Position numbers and translations under genes: made by a program
Notes under the pieces: generated by a model
What the model was told of the DNA's origin: nothing
The model's input: only the letters and a program-made list of their open reading frames with translations
Databases searched by the model: none
From: Cyanodermella asteris
Taxonomy: Eukaryota; Ascomycota; Lecanoromycetes; Ostropales; Stictidaceae
DNA: 64,000 bases
Assembly (NCBI GenBank): GCA_900618795.1
Contig: UYJD01000001.1
Coordinates: 3,195,654 to 3,259,653, forward strand
Reading direction: 5' to 3'
In this document: piece by piece, positions 11,922 through 24,460 of the stretch
Layout: each line of letters opens with the position of its first letter
Position numbering within the stretch: the stretch's first letter is position 1

Positions 11922-14488
11922 ATGACATCTCATGATCACCGAAACCTGCAGGCGATCGCACCGGCTCCGCCAGCTGATCCGGGCCTGGTTGAACCTGCTT
12001 CCTCAGCGCCATTAGTCGAGGGAAATTATACAGTACCGCCGCGCAAGCGCGGCAAGCAAATTGACTTAGCCTGTGATGCTTGTAAAAGACGCAAAACCAA
12101 AGTATGTCTTTCATCCTCATGCTATGGAGCACGTGGCTAACATCAGTTGACAGTGTGATGGACAACGCCCTAGATGTCAAGCTTGCACAGAGAAGGTAAC
12201 TACCTGTTTCTACGATGTTGAGGCACGAGAATCCAGCAGTATTGCAGGCCTCAAGCGAAAAATTGCGATAATGCAGCAGGATCTTGCAAAGCCTCAGTCC
12301 TTCTTACGGTATCTTCAGCATGCTCCTGAGAACGATGCGCAGGAAGTCTTGGCCAGATTCAGGGAAGGCGCTGAGCTTGGGGATGTTATTGACTCGATCC
12401 CGTTAATCGGGAAAAGCGACTCAGTAGGCCATATTGAGTCTGGTACCGCAGTCTTTCGACAATTTTCAGGGGTCGCACATGAAGGGGACTCGGACCGTAC
12501 CAGGTCTGGCCCCGAGTATCGCTTCTACCACGAAGTTGCATCAGACAGTGCTCTTTGGCAGCCCGGATCAGACGAGTCGGAGAATACTTCACCTTCCATT
12601 GAGGCGCCGGGGCAGGTGGCAACGGTTGTGGTGCCAACAGTCAGAAGGTAGGTCGGCCCCGGACTTCGTAGTCATATCGACACTAATACTATATCGTCTG
12701 CAGCCCACATTCAAGCTTGGACCCAAGAGCAGGAGCAAATTCACAGCTTACTCAACCCATTTCGCAACAGAAGCCTTTCATCACCTTGCGGACTCAACCA
12801 TGGATGAAGGTGACACTCGACGATCATGCTTTTGCTAATTTGATTTGTCTCTGGCTCTCGCACCATGCCATGCATTTGCCGTACATCTACCCCACGCTTT
12901 TTATTGAGGCGCTTGAACACGGCCACCCCAACGAACATTGCTCAGCTTTGTTGCTTAACGCAGTTCTTGCATTGGCTTGCGTAAGGCTGTGATACCAATC
13001 TAAGCGTGGTCAGGGCTGACTTTCACGATTAGCAATATTCACCAGGCACGACCGTAGCAGCGCCTTCGAATCAGCCTCAAGAGAAGGGTCACAACTTTTA
13101 TGTTGAAGCACACAAGTTATGGCAGGAAGAAGAGGGCCGGGCGTCCCTTTCGACACTCCAGGCGCTAATTGCAATGTACGAGTACAACAAGTTACGTGGT
13201 AAAGATCGGGCTGGCTGGCTGCTCCTTGGCGGTGCGGTCGAGATGGGCATCGAGCTTGGTCTCTGGGCTGGCCCGGTATTGCCAAAAGGAGCCACTGAAG
13301 AAACCGTCTTCGCGCGAAGCTTCGTCGCCTGTTCGCTTTACAACTATCAAGCGTGGGTCTTCTTTTCTTGGCATTGTCATCGGTTTCGCTCAGATTTTAT
13401 ACCAGGCAATGACTGAGTCTGAAAATGATTGCTGACATTTGTATCTATACAGGGTCGAATCGTTGATGTACCGCAAGCTTCCGCGGCTGGTACACTATAT
13501 TTGCCAACCGCCCAGTCCCCTGAATCGTTCACATTTGGCCCATTTGAAAGACAAGTGGCATTTGACAGATAAGTGGCGGCCATACAATATTGCTGTGAAC
13601 GTGACTCGCGAATCATATTTTTGGGAGCATTGCAATGCATTCTGCTCGCTTTCAAAGATAATCGTCGGGTTGACCAAGTTACTCTTCGCCAGCGATGAAG
13701 GTGGCAAACGTAAACCCCAGAAAGAGATGAGCCAAAAAGCTCGCGAGCTGCTCACGGACATCATGAAATGGCATTCAGACTTGCCATTTGCTTTGAGCCG
13801 CGACGGCAACGAAATGCCGCACAATCTGTGGCTTCAGTGAGTCGAATACAGTTGCCTTTACCGGCAACCACTGTGCGCTAATCTTCGACTCAGCATGAAC
13901 TGCCACCTGGTCATCATGTCGCTGCAACAACCGAAGTTGACCGGCGTCCGAGTCGGTGTGCCGACCGCGCCCGGGGACACGGGCTCGATACACGAAGTCA
14001 CCAAGACGGCCCTGAACATCGTGCGCCTGACCGGCATTGCGCTCGAACAGTTTGGCGACCAGCACCGCACGCTCTACGAAAGCCAGATTTGCGCAGCAGC
14101 GGCCTCGACGCTCATCCACGAGCTCGGCACCGGGCGGACGCAAGACGACTTTCTGCAGTGCATTGCTTTCCTCCATCGCCAAGGTTCGCATTTTGTCTTT
14201 CCGGCCGCTTTGGCGAGAGCCCTTCTCTGGATGGCCTGTAATAAGCCTGGGTTACAGTCTGATCTGAAAACTGTTCTGAACGATGTACTAGACTACAACG
14301 TAAGCAACGAATTATTCGGCGGCCAAGGCGGTATTGGGCAAGGCGCGGGTACAGCTGGGGCTCAACAGGTGGGCGGAATGATGGCAAAGTCCGTCATCAG
14401 CAAATTCCCCATTCAGGAATGGGACATGCGTGGCAACGATGAAGTCGGTAGGCTGACAGAGGTCCTTGATAAGTTTGACATGAGCTGA
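11922..14488 (+). CDS. Zn2Cys6 binuclear-cluster transcription factor with fungal-specific TF domain
   Basis: Nuclear DNA-binding regulator, predicted 749 aa. Six exons: 11922-12101, 12154-12647, 12704-12980, 13033-13352, 13453-13836 and 13894-14488. All introns are GT-AG and 50-100 bp long, and the phases agree. The zinc cluster is split by the first intron: CDACKRRKTK joins CDGQRPRCQACTEKVTTC, giving the C-X2-C-X6-C-X6-C-X2-C-X6-C pattern at residues about 51-78, preceded by a basic stretch (PPRKRGKQ). Next comes a short helical part (FLRYLQHAPENDAQEVLARF) of the nit-4/NirA-like type. The middle homology domain includes LICLWLSHHAMHLPYIYPTLF and GGAVEMGIELGLW. Target genes are unknown; the neighbouring LYS1 is transcribed convergently and need not be related. 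Confidence 0.88.
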
Positions 14489-14660
14489 GAACGACGATAC
14501 GCACGAAGAAACGGATGACTATATGACGCGACATATCAAATCGAAGATACAGGACGACACTACACGACCACGAGTGCGTCGGACTGAATGCTTGTACCTT
14601 TTATTGCTCAACACGATGAACGATTTAGCGGTTGATATTCATTTCGACATCCAAGCCTGT

Positions 14661-15840
14661 TCATGCTGGAAGTGTCTTGACCTTTTCATCGTACAGGTTC
14701 TCCGCCCGCTGCCAGACATCATGCTGATCCCTCTTATGCAGCTCCTTCAGGCTTGGCAATAATGCACTCGAGAATGCCTCACTAGCCTCTCTGGGCAGCA
14801 AGCTCGGCAGGTGATCAATAGCAATAACGCTCAGTCGATGCTTCTCATCCTTCTCGACCTCCAATAATGGGTCCGTGAATGTGGTGCAGCGGTCGTAGAT
14901 CGGCACTGGGTTGTTCGGGCTGTTCGGGTCACAGCTCACATCACAAACCACGCTAAGCCGCCTGTTGGGGTTCGCGGCCAGGCTTTCCTTCGTGACAAAT
15001 GGCGCGATCTTGGTTGTGAGGTAAATGCAATTGACGAAGATGTCCGACCCGGCGATTTCATCGAATGGGCCGCCCTTCTTGGTCTCTTCCATGTCCCATC
15101 TCAAGATCTGCTCATCGGGCAGAGCGGCGTCGCGGCACAACTGGACAGCTCCGCCACCACAGCGACCCAGGGCACCGATGACCAGGACCTGCGGCCAACG
15201 CTTTGCATGCTGATGCGCGGCGAATACTTCGGCCTTGACGTCCTGGATCAGCGCGTCCTGGTTGTCGTACGGTTTGATGGTTGGGTAAGGGGCGTCAGGC
15301 CTCAGGACTTGATGCGCCCAAGTGAGGAGAGCGAGGGCTGCGCCCGCATAGCCGGCGTGGTAACCGAAGGCGGCGACACGGCGGCCCTTGTCATCGGTCA
15401 GGAACTCGAGGTCGTAGAGCTTACCACCACCACGTGGAAATCTTGACAGAACGTTGGCCCAGCCATCTTGCTCCTTGAAGCAGTGTGCGAAAGTTATGTG
15501 CTCGTGTACCAGGGGAAATGACTCTTCGGGCAACTCTTTCAGACCAACAATCAAGTGGTCCTTCGGCGCCTTTGTCCAGCTGCCGGTGGGGACGAGGGTG
15601 ATCCCTGCTTTCTCGAACCTGCGCGAGTCAGTACACAGTCCTTGCTGAGAAATCGGACGTGATCAGTTCATACTCTTCATCGGCGAAGATACGAGTGTTT
15701 CCTCCGGTGCCAGAATGTCTTCTTTCAACGTTGATTGTGTACCCTTCGTCTTTCAAAGCTTTGGCTGTAGTGGGGGTGAGCATGGAGCGACGCTCCATTG
15801 GCTTGTCCTCGGAGCGCAGGTGGAGAGTTGGCTTAGACAT
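14661..15840 (-). CDS. lys1: Saccharopine dehydrogenase (NAD+, L-lysine-forming)
   Basis: Last step of the fungal alpha-aminoadipate lysine pathway: saccharopine plus NAD+ gives lysine plus 2-oxoglutarate. Two exons on the minus strand, 15840-15674 and 15618-14661, give 374 aa, the usual family length. The intron (GTATGA...GCAG, 55 bp) joins ...RIFADEE to FEKAGITLVPTGSWTKAP. Diagnostic parts are SEDKPMERRSMLTP at the start, the GLKELPEE and HITFAHCFKEQ segments, the dinucleotide-fold motif VLVIGALGRCGGGAV, and CDVSCDPNSPNNPVPIY. The start at MSKPTLHLRSE matches family N-termini; an upstream in-frame extension exists but is unlikely. A TGACTCA element lies 82 bp upstream, which fits cross-pathway amino-acid control. 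Identity is secure. Confidence 0.95.
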
Positions 15841-16573
15841 GATGGCTGAAGATGTTGTGATGTAGGAGAAGGGATAATCTAGAGTCGCCTGCCGGTCTAT
15901 ATCGAGATCTGAGCTGCTCTCTGACTCACAATTAAGCCCTGGCAAAGGAGGATTGTGGGTGGAGGTCGGACTTTTGAAATGACGCGCCTTCAGTCAAGAT
16001 CGCCACGGTACTGAGGCGACGATGATTTCCCGAGAGACTTGTACAACAATGACAGGTCGATTTGAGAGTCGTGTATGTCCAGGAGCAGGGCCAGGCTTTG
16101 GGCGGTTGGGGCTGCGCAATTATACGGCGGGATGTGATCGAGCGTAGGATGCAATTGAACTGCAATCAAAGCTCGTTGGCAGGAACTCAGCCCAATACTG
16201 TCAGCTTCGAGCTTGAGTATTGCAACGGGTCTTAATGGGCGTCGAATTTCGAAGGCAAAGTACTTCCAGTCAAACTTTAGACAGGAGGACAAATTTCCAC
16301 GCCGAGCTTGAAGCTCCCCGCGGGCCGATGGCAGATGGCAGTCGTCTCGCTGCACGATCCGCCGCCATTGGCCAACTGATTACCGGCGGAGTCGAATACT
16401 CCGGCGGGTCTTGAGCTCGTCCTGAATCCTTTGCTGAATCGTTCAGTCTTCAGCCATACCTGCCTATACGTCGCTGTTCAAGTTCTTGTAAGCTGCCAAG
16501 CATTCGTCGCTAAGTGGTCGCTTGTCCTCCAAGTTACTTGATGAGTTTATTGCCCACAAATTGATCACCCAAA
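15841..16573. promoter_or_regulatory. Divergent intergenic promoter between LYS1 and the Maf-family gene
   Basis: A 733-bp region between two start codons facing apart, so it must hold both promoters. The only site I can defend is TGACTCA at 15922-15928. No ORF of note. Confidence 0.6.
15922..15928. promoter_or_regulatory. TGACTCA element (Gcn4/CPC1-type site) upstream of LYS1
   Basis: A perfect seven-base match to the amino-acid-starvation bZIP site, 82 bp before the LYS1 ATG. In fungi many lysine-pathway genes are under Gcn4/CpcA control. A seven-base match alone is weak, but position and gene function agree. Confidence 0.55.
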
Positions 16574-17398
16574 ATGTCAGACCAGAACGCTCCCCTGATC
16601 CCTATCGAGCCGCCACCTTCCTACGAAGCTTCGGGGCCTGTCGAACCAGCGCCCATCGAGAAAAAAGCGCCTCTACCTCGCGGGCCCTTCCTGCTCGACC
16701 TTCCCGTGCTTCGTGATTTGCGTTCGAAACGTGTCATACTCGCCTCCAGGTCCCCACGCCGCAAACAGCTCCTGGCACAAATGGGCCTTCCCAATGTTGA
16801 GATCATCCCTTCCACCTTTGCCGAAAACCTGTCCAAGCGGCTCACCGCCTTCGATTATGTTCTCCAAACCGCCTCGGCAAAGTGTCAGGAGGTATACGAA
16901 AAGGAGGTTCAGAACAGCGAGTCACTGACCAAAGGCGAGCCTGCCTGCGTCATTGCTGCCGACACGGTCGTGGTGGGTACAATGGGTGAGATATTGGAGA
17001 AGCCGAGGAGCGAAGCACAGCACAAGGCTATGTTGAGGAAACTACGTGACATGGGCTCGCACGAGGTGGTCACGGCTGTGGTGGTAATGGCACCGTTGGT
17101 CGAGCCGAGGGATCCAGGTTATGTTGTCATGAGCCATACCGAGGAGACAAAAGTCCATTTCGATCGTGACTTGTCCGATGAGGATCTGGATGCATATGTG
17201 CGGACGAGGGAGGGTGCTGACAAAGCGGGAGGTTATGGCATTCAGGGGATTGGTGCGGTGTTAGTGGAAAGGATCGAGGGAGACTATGGCAATGTGGTAG
17301 GATTGCCGATGAGGGGAACTCTGAAGTTGATTGAAAAGGTAATGGCGAGAGCATTGGATGAAGATCGGATGGAAGGGGAATCGGACTATGAGGAGTGA
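16574..17398 (+). CDS. Maf/YhdE-family nucleotide pyrophosphatase
   Basis: Hydrolyses non-canonical or modified nucleoside triphosphates to monophosphates in house-cleaning metabolism; Maf proteins act on m5UTP, UTP or dTTP. A single-exon protein of 274 aa. An extra N-terminal 55 residues are Pro-rich and look disordered (IEPPPSYEAS). The Maf domain then starts at RVILASRSPRRKQLLAQMGL (the SxSPRR phosphate loop), followed by CVIAADTVVV (catalytic AADT), ILEKPRS and YGIQGIGAVLVERIEGDYGN plus VVGLPM. All active-site motifs are present. The start ATG has no competing upstream ATG in frame. Divergent from LYS1. Confidence 0.93.
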   Translation: MSDQNAPLIPIEPPPSYEASGPVEPAPIEKKAPLPRGPFLLDLPVLRDLRSKRVILASRSPRRKQLLAQMGLPNVEIIPSTFAENLSKRLTAFDYVLQTASAKCQEVYEKEVQNSESLTKGEPACVIAADTVVVGTMGEILEKPRSEAQHKAMLRKLRDMGSHEVVTAVVVMAPLVEPRDPGYVVMSHTEETKVHFDRDLSDEDLDAYVRTREGADKAGGYGIQGIGAVLVERIEGDYGNVVGLPMRGTLKLIEKVMARALDEDRMEGESDYEE

Positions 17399-18322
17399 TC
17401 TTTCCGGACCGGTTGCCCCAACGGCAGCAGCAAAGTTCCAACACTGTGATTTGAGCTTGTCGCCCATGCAAGCATCGATAGGGTTCCGGGTTGGAGACAG
17501 CACTTTCGAGAGCCTGAGATGGTGTCGAACCTGCGATGCTGACGTTCATGACGACGCCGAAAGCCAGAAAGGTCGGGAAGCTCAGCACCGACAACTTTTC
17601 GAACTGCTAACGACAAATCAGAAATGCTGTGTATGAAGTGATACTTGACCGAACACTCAACCTCGGCTCGAGATCTGGGGAACGAGTCGCCAAGGAAGGC
17701 GGGTGGGGAGATGTTGCGCGATCTGTGTCGATCTACTGCTCATGCTGTCGAGACGCACCAGCATACCAATCCAAACGGCAGGAAAAGACGGCACAGCGTG
17801 CCTGACGATGCACGCCGCTGAAATAGGCAAAAGGATCACCCCAAAGAACACAAAAGTTCACCTGGATCAGCACCGGCTCCAGAATGGAAAAGTGATAAAT
17901 GGGTTCATTATGGAAACTAAGCAAAGTACACATGCAGGTCTTGTAGGTGCTGGGCTCATGTCGGTCGGTGGGGCAGCGCCGGCCTCTAAACTTTTATTGG
18001 TCCATTATCAGACAAAGTCTGCATATGAACAGAGAAAAAAATGCTGGCACTTTTTTGACTTTTGCGTCCAAAGGGTGCAACCGTCTGAACTCGCAGAAAG
18101 GATCTGTAAGTAGATAAGTGTCCGAGTCTATCAAATGTTGGGCCCACGTGGCGGACGCACAGGCAACGAAGATTCTATCCTCGTACATCCGAGAGCCCCG
18201 ATGCCGGTCGGTCGTGTTCTAGTAGATCGTGCTCGCGTGGTGTATTCATCATGGTCATGGTCTCGTCATGGCTTTCGGAGGTTTCTGCACACAGTGGCGT
18301 CTCGAATGCCTCATCTTAAGCC
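17399..18322. other. Intergenic, shared 3' flank, no gene recognised
   Basis: Lies between the converging Maf-family and bHLH genes. No ORF with protein character. A CACGTG hexamer occurs at 18145-18150. Confidence 0.4.
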
Positions 18323-18769
18323 TCATCGGTTTTGCTGCTGACGGGCCTGAAGATGGCGGATCGCCTTTGCAATGGAATCCTCAAGCTCCGGGTCGACATA
18401 GCCGCCCGACTGACGAATCTGCTGAATCATTTGCTGGCGTTCCTGGGCAAGCTCCAGGCTGTACTTGACAGTTTCTTCCAGAACGCGTCCCTCGCTGCGG
18501 CCCATGCCAGACATGCCCGGAACCATCTCGGCGAGGTTGTCGTACTGCTCGCGAATGTTGTTGCGGCGCTTCTTCTCCGAGGCAATGTGGTTGGCTTTTT
18601 TCTGCTCGTCGCTCAGATGCTGTTTGTCATTCCGGGCAGCATTATTGCCTCCAGTACTTCCTGGAGTTGGGGACTTTTTCGCCTTGCTAGAGGACGAGCC
18701 GGCCGCGGGCGAGTTGGCATTTGGTTCGCTGGGCGAGGAGGCGTCGAATCCGTGGTGCTGGGAGCTCAT
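18323..18769 (-). CDS. bHLH transcription factor, INO4-like
   Basis: Small nuclear basic helix-loop-helix protein (148 aa), a length like yeast Ino4, the partner of Ino2 in phospholipid gene control. The N-terminal 60 residues are Ser/Pro/Gly/Asn-rich. The basic region follows at about residues 58-75 (HIASEKKRRNNIREQYDNLA: the H-x3-E-x3-R spacing reads H, E, K/R), then helix 1, a loop with VPGMSGMGRSEG, and helix 2 (RVLEETVKYSLELAQERQQM). The Glu in the basic region predicts CAnnTG binding. Single exon from ATG 18769. Which dimer partner it uses cannot be told from this window. Confidence 0.85.
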   Translation of the reverse strand: MSSQHHGFDASSPSEPNANSPAAGSSSSKAKKSPTPGSTGGNNAARNDKQHLSDEQKKANHIASEKKRRNNIREQYDNLAEMVPGMSGMGRSEGRVLEETVKYSLELAQERQQMIQQIRQSGGYVDPELEDSIAKAIRHLQARQQQNR

Positions 18770-18992
18770 GATTGATGCGGGATGCGAATTGAGGGCGAAT
18801 AGACTTAATTTCTGACAGCAGGGGTTTTCGGGTCCGGCCGGAAGCTGCTCGAGTTGCTAGGTTGCCTGGGACGGGCGATCCTGGATCTGCTTGGTGCAAA
18901 GAAATGGCAGGGCGATGGTATGCAAGGAACCCCCTTTGGGCCAATGAGAGCCCAATTACAGGGCTCTGAAGTTGGGCAAAGTGCCTGGCCTG

Positions 18993-18998
18993 CACGTG
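18993..18998. promoter_or_regulatory. CACGTG E-box upstream of the bHLH gene
   Basis: A palindromic bHLH/bZIP target 224 bp before the INO4-like start codon; a second CACGTG lies 173 bp beyond its stop (18145-18150). Autoregulation is possible but is inference from a hexamer. Confidence 0.3.
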
Positions 18999-21900
18999 CG
19001 AGCAGGCTCAGCAGCTCAGCAGCTTCTTAGTACGAAACAGTAAGTATGCGGGGCCCCGCGAGCGCGATGTTGATGTTGGGATTGACAGGACTGGGTTGCA
19101 GTAATTGGCGTATATCGGGTAAGGCGGTAGTGGTCGGCAGCTGTTGTGGTGGAGGTTTCACGAATTGCCTCGGTCTGATCAAAGTGAGCTCGGCAGGAGG
19201 GCCCAACGGAGGCCGGAGTCGAGTCGGAGCCAGAGTCTCAGGTTTGGAACGGGTGGTAATGCAGCGTCAGCACGGTAGAGACAGGATGAGCGGCAAGGAA
19301 ACGGATCGAGAGAGTGAAGAGGGCGCGGGGCGTAGTAAAGTATCCGCCGAAGCGGTAATGGCCCTGAGAAGTAGTTGTGCAAGTACTCTCTGTATTGTGT
19401 ACGCAGTCAGCTGTGTAGCTTCGGCTACGCTTCAGCCAGTCCCCGAATCCGTCTAGTCTAGCTCACACTTCTGTATCTCCCCAGCGCACACGCTTGCCCT
19501 GCGCTGCACCACGCTCTAATCGACCAGGAGCACCACCTCGATTCAGATCTGTCACTGCCCTACGTCTCGCATCAGCCTGCGCCGGTCTTTGTGCGCCGCT
19601 GCAGCCCGCCGTGCAGCGAAATGCTAGCAGCAGGGTACGCTCTTCTGCAATTGAGCTCTAACACTGTGCCAAAAGAACTGACGAGCTGCAGGCTCTGGAA
19701 AAGGGTAAGGATGAACGAAGCTGAACGGCGGCTCTGCACACCCTTCTTCTAGCCTGCAGCTGTCAGAAAGAAGCTGTCGAGTGGCTATCTGCCCACGTGA
19801 GCTGTCACTGTTCGAGGCCGTCGAGAGCGCGCATCCCTACCCTGTCTCAACTGCATCTATGGGCGAAAGAGGCTATAATGGTATCAGCTGAACAGGCAAA
19901 GTATTCCCAAACCGGCGAGCTAGCCCATGCAGAGGGGCCGAACCCCGGCCCACTTCGACCCCAAGGATTCCTAGTCGAACCAGACAACAACATGGTGTGA
20001 GATGACGGAGACGTGAGATGACCACCTTGACCAATGATCTGGCAGCACAGCACTGGCTCAGGATATGGTTCAAGAACAGGAACGAGCACAACGCAGATGT
20101 TGGTGGTTGCAACGATATTCGCATGCAGACCCGGCCTCCAGCCAGAAGTGGCCGAACGAGCGTCGTGCTGAAACAAGAGTCGATGTCTTGTTATAGAACT
20201 TCTCCGCAGTGGGTCTTCCGCTTCTCCGGCCGGCTATGATCTCAGCCCGGAGTGTGAAGCTACGTCCAAGTATACAGGTACATAACATGGACGGACACGT
20301 CGAACACGTCTATGCGGAAGCAGACTTATCCAATACATGCCACCTCATTGGAAGCTGACGGGAAGGCCACAATGCATAGCATTGGACCCGCCAAGCAGTG
20401 CTGGGACACGTCGCCGCCGACTAGACAGGGATCCTTGCGCTGAGCATCTCGAGTCCACCTCGAAAATCATCTACCTTCGCTTCGTGATTGGCCACTGCCA
20501 ACCGCACCTCAACAGCTGCATGGCTGCTCGTTCCCAGCTTCGAGTCGGCGTTGTTACGCCAGTCGATCGCTCTTCAGCAGCGAATCTGCAAATGCCCGAG
20601 AATAGCCTCTTCGAGCAACGTTAATCCAAAAACACGTTAATAACACAACATTGCCGCGGAGACTCGGAAAAGGCTTATTGGTACATAACTAACAAGTCAT
20701 TAATCTTCGGCAACTGCAGCATTATTGCGATGACGCCCTGAATCCTGCCCTCCACAATCTCATGTCCTCGCCAAACCACATACAGACATCGGGTACTATT
20801 CGGCTCAATCCCCACGCACGCATGTCACGGTAATCGATGCGACCCGTCGATTCATACGGGCCAGTGCTGGGATCGCTGCAGCTAGGCATGCCTTCATGCA
20901 AGATGACCTGCTGCATGTAGCCTCCAGGACTCGAATAAGGCATTCCCTCTCGACGGTGACGAGATCTTGGCACTCTGGCCGGAAAAGCTGACAGACACTG
21001 ACATGTGACACTGCTTAAACACCTGTCACCTCAAACTCACACCGTCGCACCCAATCAGGACGTCCTCAGTGCTGGCTTCGTTTGTATTACTTCAGCCGTG
21101 TGAGCCGTCTTATGATAACTTGTCAAGGTCAATATGTCAGCGCATGTCGGAACGCACACTTAGAAACTTGCCTTAGCTCGCCGATCCTACAGGATTCGAA
21201 GATGCATGATCTCAGGTTGGCGGTTTATTCGGACATTATTCAATCTCTATATCAGTGTCAAGACATGTGACAGCGCAATCATCAACATGCCAGGGTTGTT
21301 GACGTGCGCCACGTTTCTCGCCCACAACTTCTCCACTGAGTGGCTGTCAAGGCGCATGCCAGGTTCAAATTGTTGCTCCAAACATCGGCAGCTCCGTAAG
21401 CGAATGTTAACATGTGTGAACAGATTCTGCGTAACTCGCTGTCTCTCAATACAGGGAAAGATTTTCCGTTGGATCGAGTTGATCGCGATTTCTTTTCGCA
21501 TACCTTCTCTGAAAGAGTAAGGGCTACGTCTGTCGGCAACGGAAACATGAAGCTGAACGTGTCGTGTTTGGCTTTTCACACTGTGACGTTGATGATAGAC
21601 AAACGTTTCGTGTCTGGCTCTGTTCGGACTCAACACCAGTCAAAGTGCGATTGAGTGCTTCTTGCCCGGACTGAGAAGGAGAAATACCCTGCTCCCGGTA
21701 GAGCAGACCACCAGGCGCCTTGCTCTGGTCAGCTCATTGACACATCGCGAGCTTTGAAATAATGTTCGTGGCTTCCAGGATCCCACTAACGTTCATGTCC
21801 AAAGTATTAAGCTGCCTGTGAGAGATGCTGAATCGATGGTTCTGTCTCCCCGAATCGATTTATCGCGGCGAACTGCCAGTGGAAATTTTTGGGATATGAT

Positions 21901-24460
21901 GAATGAGAAAAACTCTCCGCCATGCCAGTCATTTCACAGCGCACTTCACATTTCTTCCTTCCCCATGCTCAGCTTCTCTTATGGTGAGGATAGGTCAGGC
22001 TCGCGGGTGCGGGTTGCGGATCCGATCCTCGGTACATAGCAGCTTAGTACAATCTTGACTTTACAGACCCATAGCTTGAACTCAATACTCTAGGCTACAA
22101 TACCGGCCGAGAAAAAAGAGAAGGTAGAGGTGCATAACGATCAACACCCTGGTGGCGCCACGTGAGTAGAGTTTCGAGCCCCTGGTTGAAAGAAGCATGC
22201 TTTCTCAAATGCCTCAGGCTGGAATGCGCAAATGCTGACGTCGGTCCTTAACAGCTACACTCTATCTCACGCACCCGGGGAACATGGCGGAAGCAAAGCA
22301 TTTCTTGTTGCTTGAATCGCCCTGAGAAGCGTGGAAACGGGCGCGAGGAGTAGGATATTTTCTTTCATGCATGACTATTTTCCTCATCTTCTGTTCCGGG
22401 AAGTCTCCTACAGCATCTCTCTTCGGCCGACCGAACAGCACATACACTTGTCATGGGTATCCTGATTCGTCAAGCACCCCACGTTCCCGACTCATCGACA
22501 TCAAAAGACACGAGCGCCTTCGGCATACGTATTGTGTTCAGTGACCGGGGAACCCGTCGACTCAACTTTGGGTGGCAGGGGTGGCAAGAGAACGAGCCAT
22601 CCAGTATCATGGCGTTTGTGATCACCTCGTTCGAAGGCGCGGCAGACAGTGGCCCGCCCGACTGTCAAGGTATTGGCGATGGTTCGTGAACTGCCACTGA
22701 GCTCTGTGTGAGGGTGGCATCTCAATCACTTTCAGTCCCGTGTGTCCACGGTCGGGGCTGTAATCGGTCACAGGCCTGCAAGACACATGGCGAAGATACA
22801 CTTGTTGGCACCGTACAGACCTGAAACTGAGGTTCCACCTCTTGTTTTCTGACTTGGTCTGCATCGCGCGCTCTCACCCAATTTTGTTCGGGTGCTTGGT
22901 TGGTGTTTACGATCCGTCTGGTTACCGCTGTCGGGCTACCTGGAGTCCTGCTGTGTCGTGCTAGTGACTGGCTGCACGAAAACACGACGGTATCCATCGT
23001 GGCGTCGCCCTTCCGATCCTTCCTGGTCATCCGAGCCTTTTGATTCCCTGTCTCGGACTCCACCCAGGACGCGAACCAAGGATTATCAGCATGCCCTCTG
23101 GACTTATAACCATAGAGTCCCATTGCAAGACGAAATTTGCTCCTCCATCGACAATGGTCCAGACATTTTGTTCGAGTCTTGCTAGCGGTTTGCTTCGCTG
23201 TCGTCTGAATCCATGCTCTGAACCTCTCGACTATTTGGTCGCCCCAGGCTACGCCGTCCCGCAGCATACAAATTTCACGCTGGACCCCCCTCCAGGAGCC
23301 AGATCGCCTGCAGAACAGCTGTTTGCAGAGCAAGTTGCATTACCCCCACGGATGCACGTTGATCCACTTGATCCCACATTCGGCGCGCACCATGGTGGCG
23401 CGCATAGAAAGCATAACATTAGACCTTGCTGGGTCTGAATCAAGAAAGTCCTCTAGAGTTTGTCCGCAACGAGATGTCTCGAGGATGTCACAACCCCATC
23501 ATGACCTTTACATGGCCTAAAGCAACGACGGCAATTTAGGACTTTAGTGACAAGGTTGCAGAACGTGCAACAGCGTCAACTAAGGATTACCCAAGTGCTT
23601 GATCATCTAGGGATGAATCGACCGCTCTACATGCATCGACCGAAATGTTTTCCTGGCGTGCAAAAACGGGCATGAGCAATCGCTGCCAAGATCACTTTCG
23701 GTGTGCCAGAGACAGCAGCATCGAAGCTGCTCAAAACAATGCTACAGCATGTGAATTTCTGCATATATGACAGCTCTTATGCAAAGTGCTCTAGCTTCCT
23801 GTTGCCATCATGTTCGGTAAGCGTCCTGTAAAAACGATGAAGTAATATCGCCACTTCACTTTTGCATGCCCGCTGAACGCGCGCTCAGATCTAGCAGCTC
23901 CACCTTTTATCACGGCCATCATGCCTTCGCTTTTGTCCTCGCCTGCACAGCACAGGCAGCGTCTCCTGAGGAGTCATGATAGCATGGATTGCCTGCTATG
24001 CACGAGGCGAAGGAACCATTCGATATCAGCAGCCGAGTGCCTACCGAATTCTCCAAAGCAATGTTTCCATCTGTGTTGAAGTGACTCATGCCTGTCACCC
24101 TCAGGAATGTTTCCGGTGCGAAAAGAAGCGCTGGTCAGTTACCGAATTCAGAGAAGGGTCGGGTGCGTCATGCATCAAGACCGAAGCTCGACGGTTGCGA
24201 ACACAGTATCGAAAGGTACCTGTGGCGCGAAACTTGACCCCCGGGGGGACATCTTCAGTACATCTGGCTGCATGCATAGAGCTGTCAATATGATCGCGAC
24301 GCTATATACGAGACCCACAAATGCTTTCTGTTATATTTTCACAGCGTTGCTACGGACATCAGCGCACCAGCCGCAAAACCGCTGATCAAATACAAGCAGC
24401 TGGCCCTTGCGAAATTCCAGGCGACGGCAGCTTCTATTGCTGGAGACCATTCCTCTGACT

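Noticed and set aside
22722-23333. 203-codon minus-strand ORF in the gene-poor region
   Set aside because: Arg/Ser/Thr-rich, no domain, overlapped by open frames on the other strand, no supporting splice sites or conserved motif.
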